A stretch of 7,988 nucleotides of DNA, taken from NCBI GenBank assembly GCA_964637655.1, contig CAZWUZ010000182.1:1-7988 (forward strand), written 5' to 3'. The position numbers and the translations under genes are program-made. The notes beneath the pieces were generated by a model that was not told where the DNA came from, ran no database searches, and saw nothing but the letters and a program-made list of their open reading frames with translations. Below, piece after piece: positions 1 to 5,955 of this stretch. Source of the stretch: CAZWUZ01 sp964637655 [NCBI: uncultured bacterium] (GTDB lineage: Bacteria > DAOPZR01). Position 1 is the stretch's first letter, and each line of letters opens with the position of its first letter.

Positions 1-1
1 C

Positions 2-445
2 ATCCACGAGAAGGATTTGCGCATCGACACCTTCTGCGCGTCGGGGCACGGCGGGCAGAGCGTCAACACCACCTACTCGGCGGTGCGCATCACCCACCTG
101 CCGACCGGGGTCTGGGTGCAGTGCCAGGACGAGAAGAGCCAGATCAAGAACCGCGCCAAGGCGATGACCGTGCTGCGCTCGCGCCTGCTCGAGGCGGAGC
201 GCGAAAAGCAGGCGGCGGCGGAGGCGGCGGTGCGCAAGGACATGGTGCGCACCGGCGACCGCAGCGAGAAGATCCGCACCTACAACTGGCCGCAGAACCG
301 CGTCACCGACCACCGCCTCGAGGGCGATGACAAGAACTTTCCGCTCGAGCGGGTCATCGACGGCGACCTCGAGGAGGTCATCGGCGCGCTGGCGCGGCTC
401 GATGAACTGCGCAAACTCGAAGAACTCGATACGCAGAATTCGTGA
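2..445 (+). CDS. prfA: Peptide chain release factor 1, C-terminal part (5' truncated by window edge)
   Basis: Class I release factor that recognises UAA/UAG in the ribosomal A site and triggers hydrolysis of peptidyl-tRNA. The frame is open from the left edge, so the N-terminal domains and the codon-recognition (PxT) loop are missing. The catalytic GGQ is encoded at 50-58, within [19 protein letters not shown]. The following [22 protein letters not shown] and the late [15 protein letters not shown] are the usual RF1 C-terminal signature; RF2 would have a different sequence at the latter position, so RF1 is preferred. Oddities are His before GGQ and Ser after it, where many RF1s have Ala and His. 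The gene is followed after 43 nt by prmC, whose product methylates the glutamine of GGQ, a widespread gene order. The identification is secure; only the 5' end is missing. Confidence 0.95.
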   Translation: MHEKDLRIDTFCASGHGGQSVNTTYSAVRITHLPTGVWVQCQDEKSQIKNRAKAMTVLRSRLLEAEREKQAAAEAAVRKDMVRTGDRSEKIRTYNWPQNRVTDHRLEGDDKNFPLERVIDGDLEEVIGALARLDELRKLEELDTQNS

Positions 446-488
446 CCAAACCGGACCGCTGCGCTTCGCGGAGAAACCAGGTGCAGCG

Positions 489-1319
489 ATGATGACGACA
501 GGTGAATGGCTGAAAGCGGCGGAACAGCGCCTGACGGAAACAAGGTCATCATCCCCGCGTCTCGACGCGGAGGTGCTGCTCGCCCATGCGCTGCAGTGCG
601 AACGCACGGCGCTGCTGGCACATCCCGAGCGCGACCTGGGCGCGGCGCAGGCGGCGGCTGATGCGCTGCTGACGCGGCGTGCCGACGGGGTACCGGTCGC
701 GTATCTGACCGGGCACCGCGAGTTCATGGGACTCGATTTCATCGTGACCGAGGATGTGCTTATCCCGCGGCCCGAGACGGAACTGCTCGTCGAGACGGTG
801 CTGGAGCGCGAACAGGGGTTCACCGGGCGCGCGCTGGAACTCGGGACGGGGTCGGGCTGCATCTCCATCACGCTGGCGACCCGGGGCACCATGCAGTTCT
901 TCGCGTCGGACGTGACGGTCACGTCGGTGAAAGTGGCGCAGCGCAACGTGCGCGCACTCGGGGTTGCCGACCGCGTGCGCCTGGCCGTGGTCGACTGGGA
1001 CACCGCCTGGCGCGGAGGCTTTGACGTGCTCGTCAGCAACCCGCCCTACGTCCGCGACGGTGAGTACAACTGGCTCGGGCGCGGGGTCAAGCGCGAGCCG
1101 GTCATCGCGCTGCTCGGCGGCGACGACGGGCTGCGCTTCTACCGCTCGCTCACCCGCAACCTCCCCAAGCTGCTGGTGCCCGGCGGCCGCTTCTACTTCG
1201 AGATGGGCATCATCGCCCCGATGGTCGAAGACCTCTTCCGCACCGCCGGCTATAACGATATCGAGATGCTCAACGACCTTTCGGGCTGGCCCCGCGTCAT
1301 GGTCGGCCGCCTGCCGTAG
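489..1319 (+). CDS. prmC: Release factor glutamine N5-methyltransferase PrmC (HemK)
   Basis: SAM-dependent cytoplasmic methyltransferase that modifies the GGQ glutamine of RF1 and RF2 and so raises termination efficiency. The predicted protein is 276 aa, the usual family length. An N-terminal helical domain ends near YLTGHREFMGLDF and IPRPETELLVE. The SAM-binding motif ELGTGSG is at residues 117-123, and the family-defining NPPY that holds the substrate amide is at 184-187, preceded by Ser and followed by Val. The C-terminus carries DLSGWPRVMVGR, matching the family ending. The frame is open upstream to an ATG at 327, but the extra 54 residues are low-complexity Ser/Arg and overlap prfA in another frame. 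The start is therefore set at the double ATG 489/492, where homology begins. A GGAG at 470-473 is rather far upstream, so the ribosome binding site is weak or coupling from prfA is used. Confidence 0.95.
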   Translation: MMTTGEWLKAAEQRLTETRSSSPRLDAEVLLAHALQCERTALLAHPERDLGAAQAAADALLTRRADGVPVAYLTGHREFMGLDFIVTEDVLIPRPETELLVETVLEREQGFTGRALELGTGSGCISITLATRGTMQFFASDVTVTSVKVAQRNVRALGVADRVRLAVVDWDTAWRGGFDVLVSNPPYVRDGEYNWLGRGVKREPVIALLGGDDGLRFYRSLTRNLPKLLVPGGRFYFEMGIIAPMVEDLFRTAGYNDIEMLNDLSGWPRVMVGRLP

Positions 1320-1356
1320 TCGCCCGCCGGTATTGTTCTGGTAGGCAGCAGCAGCC

Positions 1357-1386
1357 CCCAGTCCCCACCCAGTCGCCCACCCAGTC
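1357..1386 (+). repeat. Short tandem-like repeat downstream of prmC
   Basis: The heptamer CCCAGTC occurs at 1357-1363, 1368-1374 and 1380-1386. The last two copies belong to a perfect 11-nt unit CCCACCCAGTC (1364-1374 and 1376-1386) with a 12-nt period. No function is evident; it could be a minor expansion or a protein-binding array. The rest of the 1320-1562 gap holds only weak promoter-like boxes and no clear terminator for prmC. Confidence 0.5.
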
Positions 1387-1396
1387 AGCGGTGCAG

Positions 1397-1426
1397 TTGT
1401 TGGGGTACACAGGATGCAATTATAAC
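1397..1426 (+). promoter_or_regulatory. Weak candidate sigma70 promoter upstream of hsdM
   Basis: TTGTTG at 1397-1402 is followed after 18 nt by TATAAC at 1421-1426 (3/6 and 5/6 to consensus). It would give a leader of roughly 130 nt before hsdM. A poorer alternative, TTCGGC at 1466-1471 and TATGCT at 1489-1494 with 17-nt spacing, lies closer to the gene. Both are judged by eye only. hsdM would need some promoter here because it lies 243 nt after prmC. Confidence 0.3.
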
Positions 1427-1562
1427 CACCACAGTCGGATACATGCATAGAACGCTCCCCCCCGGTTCGGCTACGATGTCATGAAAAATATGCTAAACTG
1501 TGCAACGCGCGTGATACCGCACCTGTATATATAAGCAAACGCGGTAGGGGGCATGGCCGGGC

Positions 1563-3998
1563 ATGGCACTGAAAAAATCGGATCTCTACAGTTCGCTCTG
1601 GCGCAGTTGTGACGAATTGCGCGGCGGCATGGACGCCTCACAGTACAAGGACTATGTGCTCGTTCTGCTTTTCATGAAGTACGTGTCGGACAAGTATGCC
1701 GGGCGCAAGGATGCGCTTATCGAGGTGCCCAAGGGGGGCGGCTTCGCTGACTTGGCGGCGCTCAAGGGCGATCCCAACATTGGCGAGAAGATGAATGGTA
1801 TCATCAGCAAACTGGCTGAGGCCAATCACCTTGCTGGCGTTATCGATGTTGCCGATTTTAACGACGAAACCAAATTGGGGCGCGGCAAGGCGATGGTTGA
1901 CACCCTGTCTAATCTCGTCGCCATTTTTGCCGATCCGGCGCTCGATTTCCGCGGCAATACCGCTGGCGGTGACGACATTCTCGGTGATGCCTACGAATAC
2001 CTGATGCGGCATTTCGCCACTGAATCGGGGAAGAGCAAGGGGCAGTTCTACACGCCGGCTGAGGTTTCGCGCGTGATTGCCAAAGTCATCGGCGTCACCG
2101 GGGCGAAAAGCAACAGCCAGTCGATCTATGATCCGACCTGCGGGTCCGGTTCGCTGTTGCTCAAGGCGCATGACGAGGCGAAAAGCGCCACCGGACGCGA
2201 CCTGTCGGTGTACGGTCAGGAAAACGACAATGCCACCTACGCCCTGGCGCGCATGAACCTCTTCCTGCACGACTGCCCGACGCATGAAATCTGGAAGGAC
2301 AACACACTGGCCGCGCCGCATTTCACGGAGAAGGATGGCACCCTCAAACGTTTTGATTTTGTCGTCGCTAATCCACCTTTCTCGACCAAATCATGGAGCA
2401 ATGGCTTCGATCCCGCGCATGATCGCTACGGGCGTTTCGCCTACGGCCTGCCGCCGGCCAAGAATGGCGACTATGCCTTCCTGCTGCATGTGCTTGCCTC
2501 ACTCAAGAGCACAGGCAAAGGGGCGATCATTCTGCCGCATGGCGTGCTCTTCCGCGGCAATGCCGAACTGACGATACGCCGCGAGATCGTCAAGCAGGGG
2601 GTGATCAAAGGGATTATCGGACTGCCCGCCAACCTCTTTTATGGCACGGGCATCCCCGCCTGCATCATCGTCTTCGACAAGGAAAATGCCGCCGCGCGCA
2701 CGGGAATCTTCATGCTCGACGCGAGCACGGGGTTCATCAAGGACGGCAATAAGAACCGTTTGCGCGAGCAGGATATCCACCGCATCGTCGATACTTTTAC
2801 CCGGCAGGCGGACATTCCCGGCTATGCGCGCATGGTCTCACGCGCGGAAATCGAAAAGAACGACTACAACCTCAACCTGCCGCGCTACATCGACAGCGGC
2901 GTGGCGGAGGATGTGCAGGACCTTGACGGGCATTTGCGTGGTGGCATTCCCGTGCGCGATATCGACGCGCTGGCGCCGTACTGGGTGGTACTGCCGTCGC
3001 TGCGCAATGAACTGTTCAAGCCGGCGAAGCGCGCCGGCTATGGCGAATTGAAAGTGGCGGTGCCGGCTATCCGCCAGACGATATTCGGCCACGAGGAATT
3101 TACCGCGTATGGCAGAACGGTCAAGGCGTTGCTGAAGAAGTGGCAGGCGGGCCATCGCGAGTCACTGCGCGGCATCAGCCGCACCACCCGGCCGAAGGCG
3201 GTGATTGGTGCATTGGGTGAAGATATCCTTGCCGCCTTTGCCAAAGCCAAACTGCTCGATGCCTACGACATCTACCAGCATCTGATGGATTACTGGGCGA
3301 CGACGATGCAGGACGATCTCTATATGCTCGTCGAGAGCGGGTGGCAGGAGGCAGCGAAGCCGCGGCAGATACTCGACAAGGAAAGGCCGGATTTCATCGT
3401 CGGCAAACTGAAATTCAAGGCGGAACTGCTGCCGCCGGCACTGCTGCTCAACCGCTATTTTGCCGCAGAGAAGCAGGCGCTGGACACACTGGCGGGCGAG
3501 TGCGCTGCGCTCGACCAGCAACTCGCGGAACTGCGCGAGGAGCAGGGTGGTGATGATGGGGCGCTTAGTGAGGTCGTGGACGACAAGGGGAACATCAACA
3601 AAGTCAGAGTGGTGGCACAACTCAAGAAGATCAAGGATGACAAGGACGCGAAAGAGGAACGTGAGGCGTTGACTGCCTATCTGGCGCTGCTTGAGCAGGA
3701 AACCGGGGCGTCGCGCCGGCACAAGGAGGCGCAGCAGGCGCTGGACGACAAACTGGCAAAGAAATACGGGGCGCTCACCGTTGAGGAGATCAAGGTGCTG
3801 GTGGTCGATGACAAATGGCTGGCCGCCATTGCCGGGGCGGTGCAGAAGGAACTCGACCGCGTGTCGCAGGCGCTGGCCGGGCGCATCCGCGAACTGGCCG
3901 AGCGCTATGCCGAGCCGCTCCCCGCGCTGGAACAGGAGGTGGCTGCGCTCTCCGCCCGTGTCGCCGCCCACCTGAAAAAGATGGGGGTGCAGGCGTGA
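1563..3998 (+). CDS. hsdM: Type I restriction-modification system methyltransferase subunit (HsdM)
   Basis: Adenine-N6 DNA methyltransferase subunit that acts with HsdS to methylate a bipartite target; 811 aa. The N-terminal helical HsdM domain is at about residues 5-140 (SLWRSCDELRGGMDASQYKD, then YVLVLLFMKYVSDKYAG). The catalytic domain, about 145-450, shows QFYTP at 161-165, the SAM-binding motif DPTCGSGS at 190-197 and the catalytic NPPF at 270-273. Residues beyond about 460 form a long extension, with coiled-coil-rich, highly charged stretches from about 630 to 811, making the protein far longer than the classical EcoKI-type subunit of about 530 aa. Long HsdM variants of this sort are known, so the extension need not be a fusion. 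The start is the ATG at 1563, with AGGGGG at 1546-1551; another ATG at 1553 leads only to a short frame. hsdS does not follow directly: a hairpin cluster, a promoter and a toxin-antitoxin pair lie between. Confidence 0.95.
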   Translation: MALKKSDLYSSLWRSCDELRGGMDASQYKDYVLVLLFMKYVSDKYAGRKDALIEVPKGGGFADLAALKGDPNIGEKMNGIISKLAEANHLAGVIDVADFNDETKLGRGKAMVDTLSNLVAIFADPALDFRGNTAGGDDILGDAYEYLMRHFATESGKSKGQFYTPAEVSRVIAKVIGVTGAKSNSQSIYDPTCGSGSLLLKAHDEAKSATGRDLSVYGQENDNATYALARMNLFLHDCPTHEIWKDNTLAAPHFTEKDGTLKRFDFVVANPPFSTKSWSNGFDPAHDRYGRFAYGLPPAKNGDYAFLLHVLASLKSTGKGAIILPHGVLFRGNAELTIRREIVKQGVIKGIIGLPANLFYGTGIPACIIVFDKENAAARTGIFMLDASTGFIKDGNKNRLREQDIHRIVDTFTRQADIPGYARMVSRAEIEKNDYNLNLPRYIDSGVAEDVQDLDGHLRGGIPVRDIDALAPYWVVLPSLRNELFKPAKRAGYGELKVAVPAIRQTIFGHEEFTAYGRTVKALLKKWQAGHRESLRGISRTTRPKAVIGALGEDILAAFAKAKLLDAYDIYQHLMDYWATTMQDDLYMLVESGWQEAAKPRQILDKERPDFIVGKLKFKAELLPPALLLNRYFAAEKQALDTLAGECAALDQQLAELREEQGGDDGALSEVVDDKGNINKVRVVAQLKKIKDDKDAKEEREALTAYLALLEQETGASRRHKEAQQALDDKLAKKYGALTVEEIKVLVVDDKWLAAIAGAVQKELDRVSQALAGRIRELAERYAEPLPALEQEVAALSARVAAHLKKMGVQA

Positions 3999-4013
3999 CC
4001 AGCCGGGATTCTA

Positions 4014-4034
4014 ATTCCCCCGAATCGGGGGAAT
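4014..4034. terminator. Perfect 9-bp hairpin just after hsdM
   Basis: ATTCCCCCG at 4014-4022 pairs perfectly with CGGGGGAAT at 4026-4034 across a 3-nt loop, 15 nt after the hsdM stop. There is no downstream T tract, so it is not a canonical intrinsic terminator. It could protect the hsdM 3' end, attenuate read-through, or be a dispersed repeat like the next hairpin, with which it shares the ATTCCC/GGGAAT arms. Confidence 0.5.
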
Positions 4035-4059
4035 CGGCACACCGGCGCATTATGCCGTC

Positions 4060-4084
4060 ATTCCCGAATTGTTCTATCGGGAAT
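4060..4084. repeat. ATTCCC...GGGAAT inverted repeat (dispersed-repeat type)
   Basis: ATTCCCGA at 4060-4067 pairs with TCGGGAAT at 4077-4084 across a 9-nt loop. The context GTCATTCCCG...CGGGAATCCA resembles the small ATTCCC/GGGAAT repeats scattered through many bacterial genomes, such as the neisserial dRS3 class. Whether it is multicopy in this genome cannot be seen from one window. Confidence 0.55.
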
Positions 4085-4106
4085 CCACGTCATCCCGTCT
4101 TTTATC

Positions 4107-4127
4107 CCCTCTTCCTCCGGGAGAGGG
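4107..4127. repeat. CCCTCTTCC/GGGAGAGGG hairpin repeat
   Basis: CCCTCTTCC at 4107-4115 pairs with GGGAGAGGG at 4119-4127 (one G-T wobble at the RNA level) across the loop TCC. This is the third stem-loop within about 115 nt and resembles the CCCTCTCCC/GGGAGAGGG intergenic repeats common in GC-rich genomes. It ends 20 nt before the -35 box of the promoter that follows. Confidence 0.5.
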
Positions 4128-4146
4128 TGCAGAATGATGGTGTTGG

Positions 4147-4175
4147 TTGACAGGAATGTCCGGCTGCGCTAAAAT
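4147..4175 (+). promoter_or_regulatory. Near-consensus sigma70 promoter for the antitoxin-toxin-hsdS-nuclease run
   Basis: A perfect -35 TTGACA (4147-4152), an optimal 17-nt spacer and a 5/6 -10 box TAAAAT (4170-4175) predict a transcript start near 4182. The leader would then be only about 24 nt, with a strong GGAGGG ribosome binding site at 4194-4199. It is the best promoter match in the window and implies that the genes downstream are transcribed independently of hsdM. Confidence 0.75.
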
Positions 4176-4192
4176 GAATCATATCTGCATCA
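4175..4192 (+). promoter_or_regulatory. Candidate antitoxin operator (two TGNATCA repeats)
   Basis: TGAATCA at 4175-4181 and TGCATCA at 4186-4192 are direct repeats 11 bp apart, about one helical turn. They overlap the end of the -10 box and the predicted start site. ATGA-A-TCAT at 4174-4182 is also a small palindrome. Ribbon-helix-helix antitoxins typically bind short repeats about a turn apart at their own promoter and repress it. The position fits; the assignment is inferred. Confidence 0.35.
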
Positions 4193-4193
4193 C

Positions 4194-4199
4194 GGAGGG
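4194..4199 (+). promoter_or_regulatory. Ribosome binding site that decides the antitoxin start
   Basis: GGAGGG lies 6 nt upstream of the ATG at 4206. It excludes the out-of-frame ATG at 4201, which sits only 1 nt after the motif. This is the strongest Shine-Dalgarno sequence in the operon; the overlapping toxin and hsdS genes have weak ones and probably depend on ribosomes loaded here. Confidence 0.7.
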
Positions 4200-4205
4200 A
4201 ATGCG

Positions 4206-4460
4206 ATGCCCAATGCCCAAAGATTGATCATTTCGCTGGAACCGGCGCTGCGCCGGTCGATCATGGCCATGGCCGCGCGCGACGGGATGAGCGTCTCGGG
4301 CAAGGCGCGCGACCTGCTGCTGCACGCAGTTGAGGTTGACGAGGACGCGGCGCTGGAGGCGGCAGTGGCGCCGCGTATGCGCGACCGCGCCGCCAAGAGC
4401 GTCGGGCATGAGGAATTCTGGCGCACGGCGCGCAAGCGGGAAAAATCGCGCAAGAAATGA
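4206..4460 (+). CDS. Type II toxin-antitoxin system antitoxin, ribbon-helix-helix type
   Basis: Predicted 84-aa antitoxin that would neutralise the toxin encoded next and repress the shared promoter. Residues 5-12 (QRLIISLE) look like the DNA-contacting beta strand. They are followed by two helices (about 13-42, RRSIMAMAARDGMSVSGKARDLLLHAV), the ribbon-helix-helix layout. The acidic middle (VEVDEDAALEAAV) and the basic tail ending HEEFWRTARKREKSRKK would be the toxin-wrapping region. Similar short antitoxins with a conserved EEFW or EDVW box accompany RelE-type toxins. The start is set by GGAGGG 6 nt upstream. The stop overlaps the toxin start in an ATGA, typical of toxin-antitoxin operons. 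The subfamily (CopG-, RelB- or ParD-like) cannot be settled by eye. Confidence 0.75.
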   Translation: MPNAQRLIISLEPALRRSIMAMAARDGMSVSGKARDLLLHAVEVDEDAALEAAVAPRMRDRAAKSVGHEEFWRTARKREKSRKK

Positions 4461-4744
4461 AGTACCGCATCGAGTACCAGCCGGTGGTGTATGGTGATGT
4501 TGCCGGCATGCCCGCCAACCTGCAGCGGCGCCTGGCCAAGGCCATCGACGCGCGATTGGGGGGGGCGCCTGACCGGTACGGTGAACGGTTGCGCAAGAGT
4601 TTGACGGGACTGTGGCGTCTGCGGGTCGGCGACTATCGCGTCGCCTATGTGATCGATGAACCCGGCAAAGTGGTGACGGTCTGGGCAATTCTGCACCGCA
4701 AAGCCGTGTATCCTGCGGTCACCAAACGCTGGAAACGTCCGTGA
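4457..4744 (+). CDS. Type II toxin of the RelE/ParE superfamily
   Basis: Predicted 95-aa toxin. The family includes ribosome-dependent mRNA interferases (RelE) and gyrase inhibitors (ParE). The opening MKYRIEYQPVVYGDV and the central LTGLWRLRVGDYRVAYVID (about 49-67), then VWAILHRKAVYP (about 75-86), match the small RelE fold. Arg61, Arg81 and Tyr85 sit where RelE-type enzymes carry their catalytic basic and aromatic residues, so mRNA cleavage is more likely than gyrase inhibition. The gene starts inside the antitoxin stop (ATGA) and ends inside the hsdS start (GTGA), so it is translationally locked between the two. A run of eight G at 4558-4565 lies in the frame; loss or gain of one G would lead quickly to a stop. 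The frame appears intact here. Confidence 0.85.
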   Translation: MKYRIEYQPVVYGDVAGMPANLQRRLAKAIDARLGGAPDRYGERLRKSLTGLWRLRVGDYRVAYVIDEPGKVVTVWAILHRKAVYPAVTKRWKRP

Positions 4745-5955
4745 GCCGCCAGCAGCAAGTGCCGCCCGGCTACCAGCGCACCGAAGTCGGTGTGCTCCCG
4801 GATGATTGGAAGGTCAAACGCCTGAAAGAAATCGGCGTATTCTCGAAAGGCATTGGCATCAGGAAGAACGAAGTTGTCGCCGATGGGTTGCCCTGTATTC
4901 GCTATGGTGAAATCTATACGCATCACCATGACTACATCCGCGAGTTCAATTCCTATATTCCGCCGGAAGTGGCGCAAACGGGTCGACGACTGCGAAAGGG
5001 TGAATTGCTTTTTGCCGGTTCTGGTGAAACGGCGGAGGAAATCGGCAAATGCGTTGCATTTCTTGGCGCAGAGGAAGCGTATGCCGGCAGTGATATTGTC
5101 ATCTTGAGCCCGGAGGAGCAGGATTCTCTTTTCCTCGGCTACCTTCTGAATCAATCGGTGGCGGTAGAACAAAAATCACGGCGTGGCCAAGGGGATGCGG
5201 TAGTCCACATCAGCGCGCGCAATTTGGGCGAGGTGCGCATACCCTTGCCACCTGCAGAGGAACAGCGGGCGATTGCGGGGGCGCTGGCGGATGTGGATGC
5301 GCTGCTGCGGGCGCAAGATAAACTCATTGCCAAGAAGCGCGCCATCAAGCAGGCGACGATGCAGCAACTCCTCACCGGCCGCCGCCGCCTCCCTGGGTAT
5401 GCAGGCAAATGGAATAGCCAATCACTTGAAGCACTAGAAAAGGTTGGTGGTATCCGTTTATTTCGAGGAAATGTAATTTCAAAAAGAAATATGGAAAACT
5501 TCCCGGGCGATTATCCGGTTTATTCCTCATCGGTCGTTTCGGAAGGAATGTTCGGAAAATACGGAAAGTATATGTTTGATGAAGAGTTGATTACATGGTC
5601 AGTTGATGGTGGGGGAGATTTTTTCTATCGTCCTCGCCACAAGTTTTCCGTGACAAATGTGTGCGGATATATGAGAGTCAATGGCGCGTTGATGAATTGT
5701 CGTTTTTTGGCCGCCCAACTCCAATACCTGCACAGTCAAAAACAGTTTGACTATCAATTGAAGGCGCACCCGAGTGTCATTCGGAAGGCATATATTTTGA
5801 TGCTACCAGAGATGCGTGAACAAACCGCGATAGCGGAGGTGCTGACGGATATGGACGCGGAGATTGCCGCGCTGGAAAAGCAGCGCGACAAGACGCGCGC
5901 GCTCAAGCAGGGAATGATGCAGGAACTGCTGACCGGGAGGATACGGCTGGTATGA
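4741..5955 (+). CDS. hsdS: Type I restriction-modification system specificity subunit (HsdS)
   Basis: DNA-recognition subunit, 404 aa, that would direct HsdM to a bipartite sequence. It has the standard two-half layout: target-recognition domain 1 (about 22-168), central conserved helical region (169-217), domain 2 (about 221-354) and a C-terminal conserved region (355-403). The two conserved regions are internal repeats 186 residues apart with the pattern LPxxxEQxAIAxxLxDxDA, then KQxxMQxLLTGR. The start is a GTG overlapping the toxin stop, with only a poor ribosome binding site (GGAAA at 4731-4735), so coupling to toxin translation is likely. Domain 2 is strikingly AT-rich: about 43% GC over 5401-5820 by hand count, against 62-65% in the flanking conserved segments and about 51% in domain 1. 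This suggests separate acquisition. The stop overlaps the next gene. Confidence 0.95.
   Translation: MSRQQQVPPGYQRTEVGVLPDDWKVKRLKEIGVFSKGIGIRKNEVVADGLPCIRYGEIYTHHHDYIREFNSYIPPEVAQTGRRLRKGELLFAGSGETAEEIGKCVAFLGAEEAYAGSDIVILSPEEQDSLFLGYLLNQSVAVEQKSRRGQGDAVVHISARNLGEVRIPLPPAEEQRAIAGALADVDALLRAQDKLIAKKRAIKQATMQQLLTGRRRLPGYAGKWNSQSLEALEKVGGIRLFRGNVISKRNMENFPGDYPVYSSSVVSEGMFGKYGKYMFDEELITWSVDGGGDFFYRPRHKFSVTNVCGYMRVNGALMNCRFLAAQLQYLHSQKQFDYQLKAHPSVIRKAYILMLPEMREQTAIAEVLTDMDAEIAALEKQRDKTRALKQGMMQELLTGRIRLV
5260..5378 (+). repeat. hsdS: Direct repeat copy 1 (hsdS central conserved region)
   Basis: This segment and 5818-5936 are imperfect direct repeats offset by exactly 558 bp (186 codons). The best stretch, 5345-5378 against 5903-5936, is identical at 28 of 34 positions. 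They encode the two conserved helical regions of HsdS and flank target-recognition domain 2, giving homology on both sides for domain exchange. Confidence 0.7.
5818..5936 (+). repeat. hsdS: Direct repeat copy 2 (hsdS C-terminal conserved region)
   Basis: Partner of 5260-5378. Its end also carries the ribosome binding site of the following nuclease gene: the codons for the TGR ending include GGGAGG here, where copy 1 has GGCCGCC instead. Confidence 0.7.
5935..5940 (+). promoter_or_regulatory. Ribosome binding site of the nuclease gene inside the hsdS 3' end
   Basis: GGGAGG lies 11 nt before the ATG at 5952, within hsdS codons for the conserved LTGR ending. It supports the ATGA-overlapping start and lets the nuclease be translated partly on its own. 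Confidence 0.55.

Noticed and set aside
327-488. Upstream in-frame extension of prmC to the ATG at 327
   Set aside because: It overlaps prfA coding sequence, encodes a Ser/Arg-rich stretch without family similarity, and the normal PrmC length is obtained from 489.
549-1448. 299-codon open frame on the minus strand opposite prmC
   Set aside because: Its translation is low-complexity and shows no family motif, and the plus strand encodes a clear PrmC; a GC-rich shadow frame.
1457-1463. C7 run upstream of hsdM
   Set aside because: Short homopolymer in a non-coding gap, not placed between promoter boxes; no evidence of a switching role.
1550-1567. Duplicated GGCATGGC around the hsdM start offering a second ATG at 1553
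   Set aside because: The 1553 frame stops after about 20 codons; only the ATG at 1563 opens hsdM.
3162-3971. 269-codon open frame on the minus strand opposite the 3' part of hsdM
   Set aside because: Shadow of the hsdM coiled-coil region, without its own ribosome binding site or motifs.
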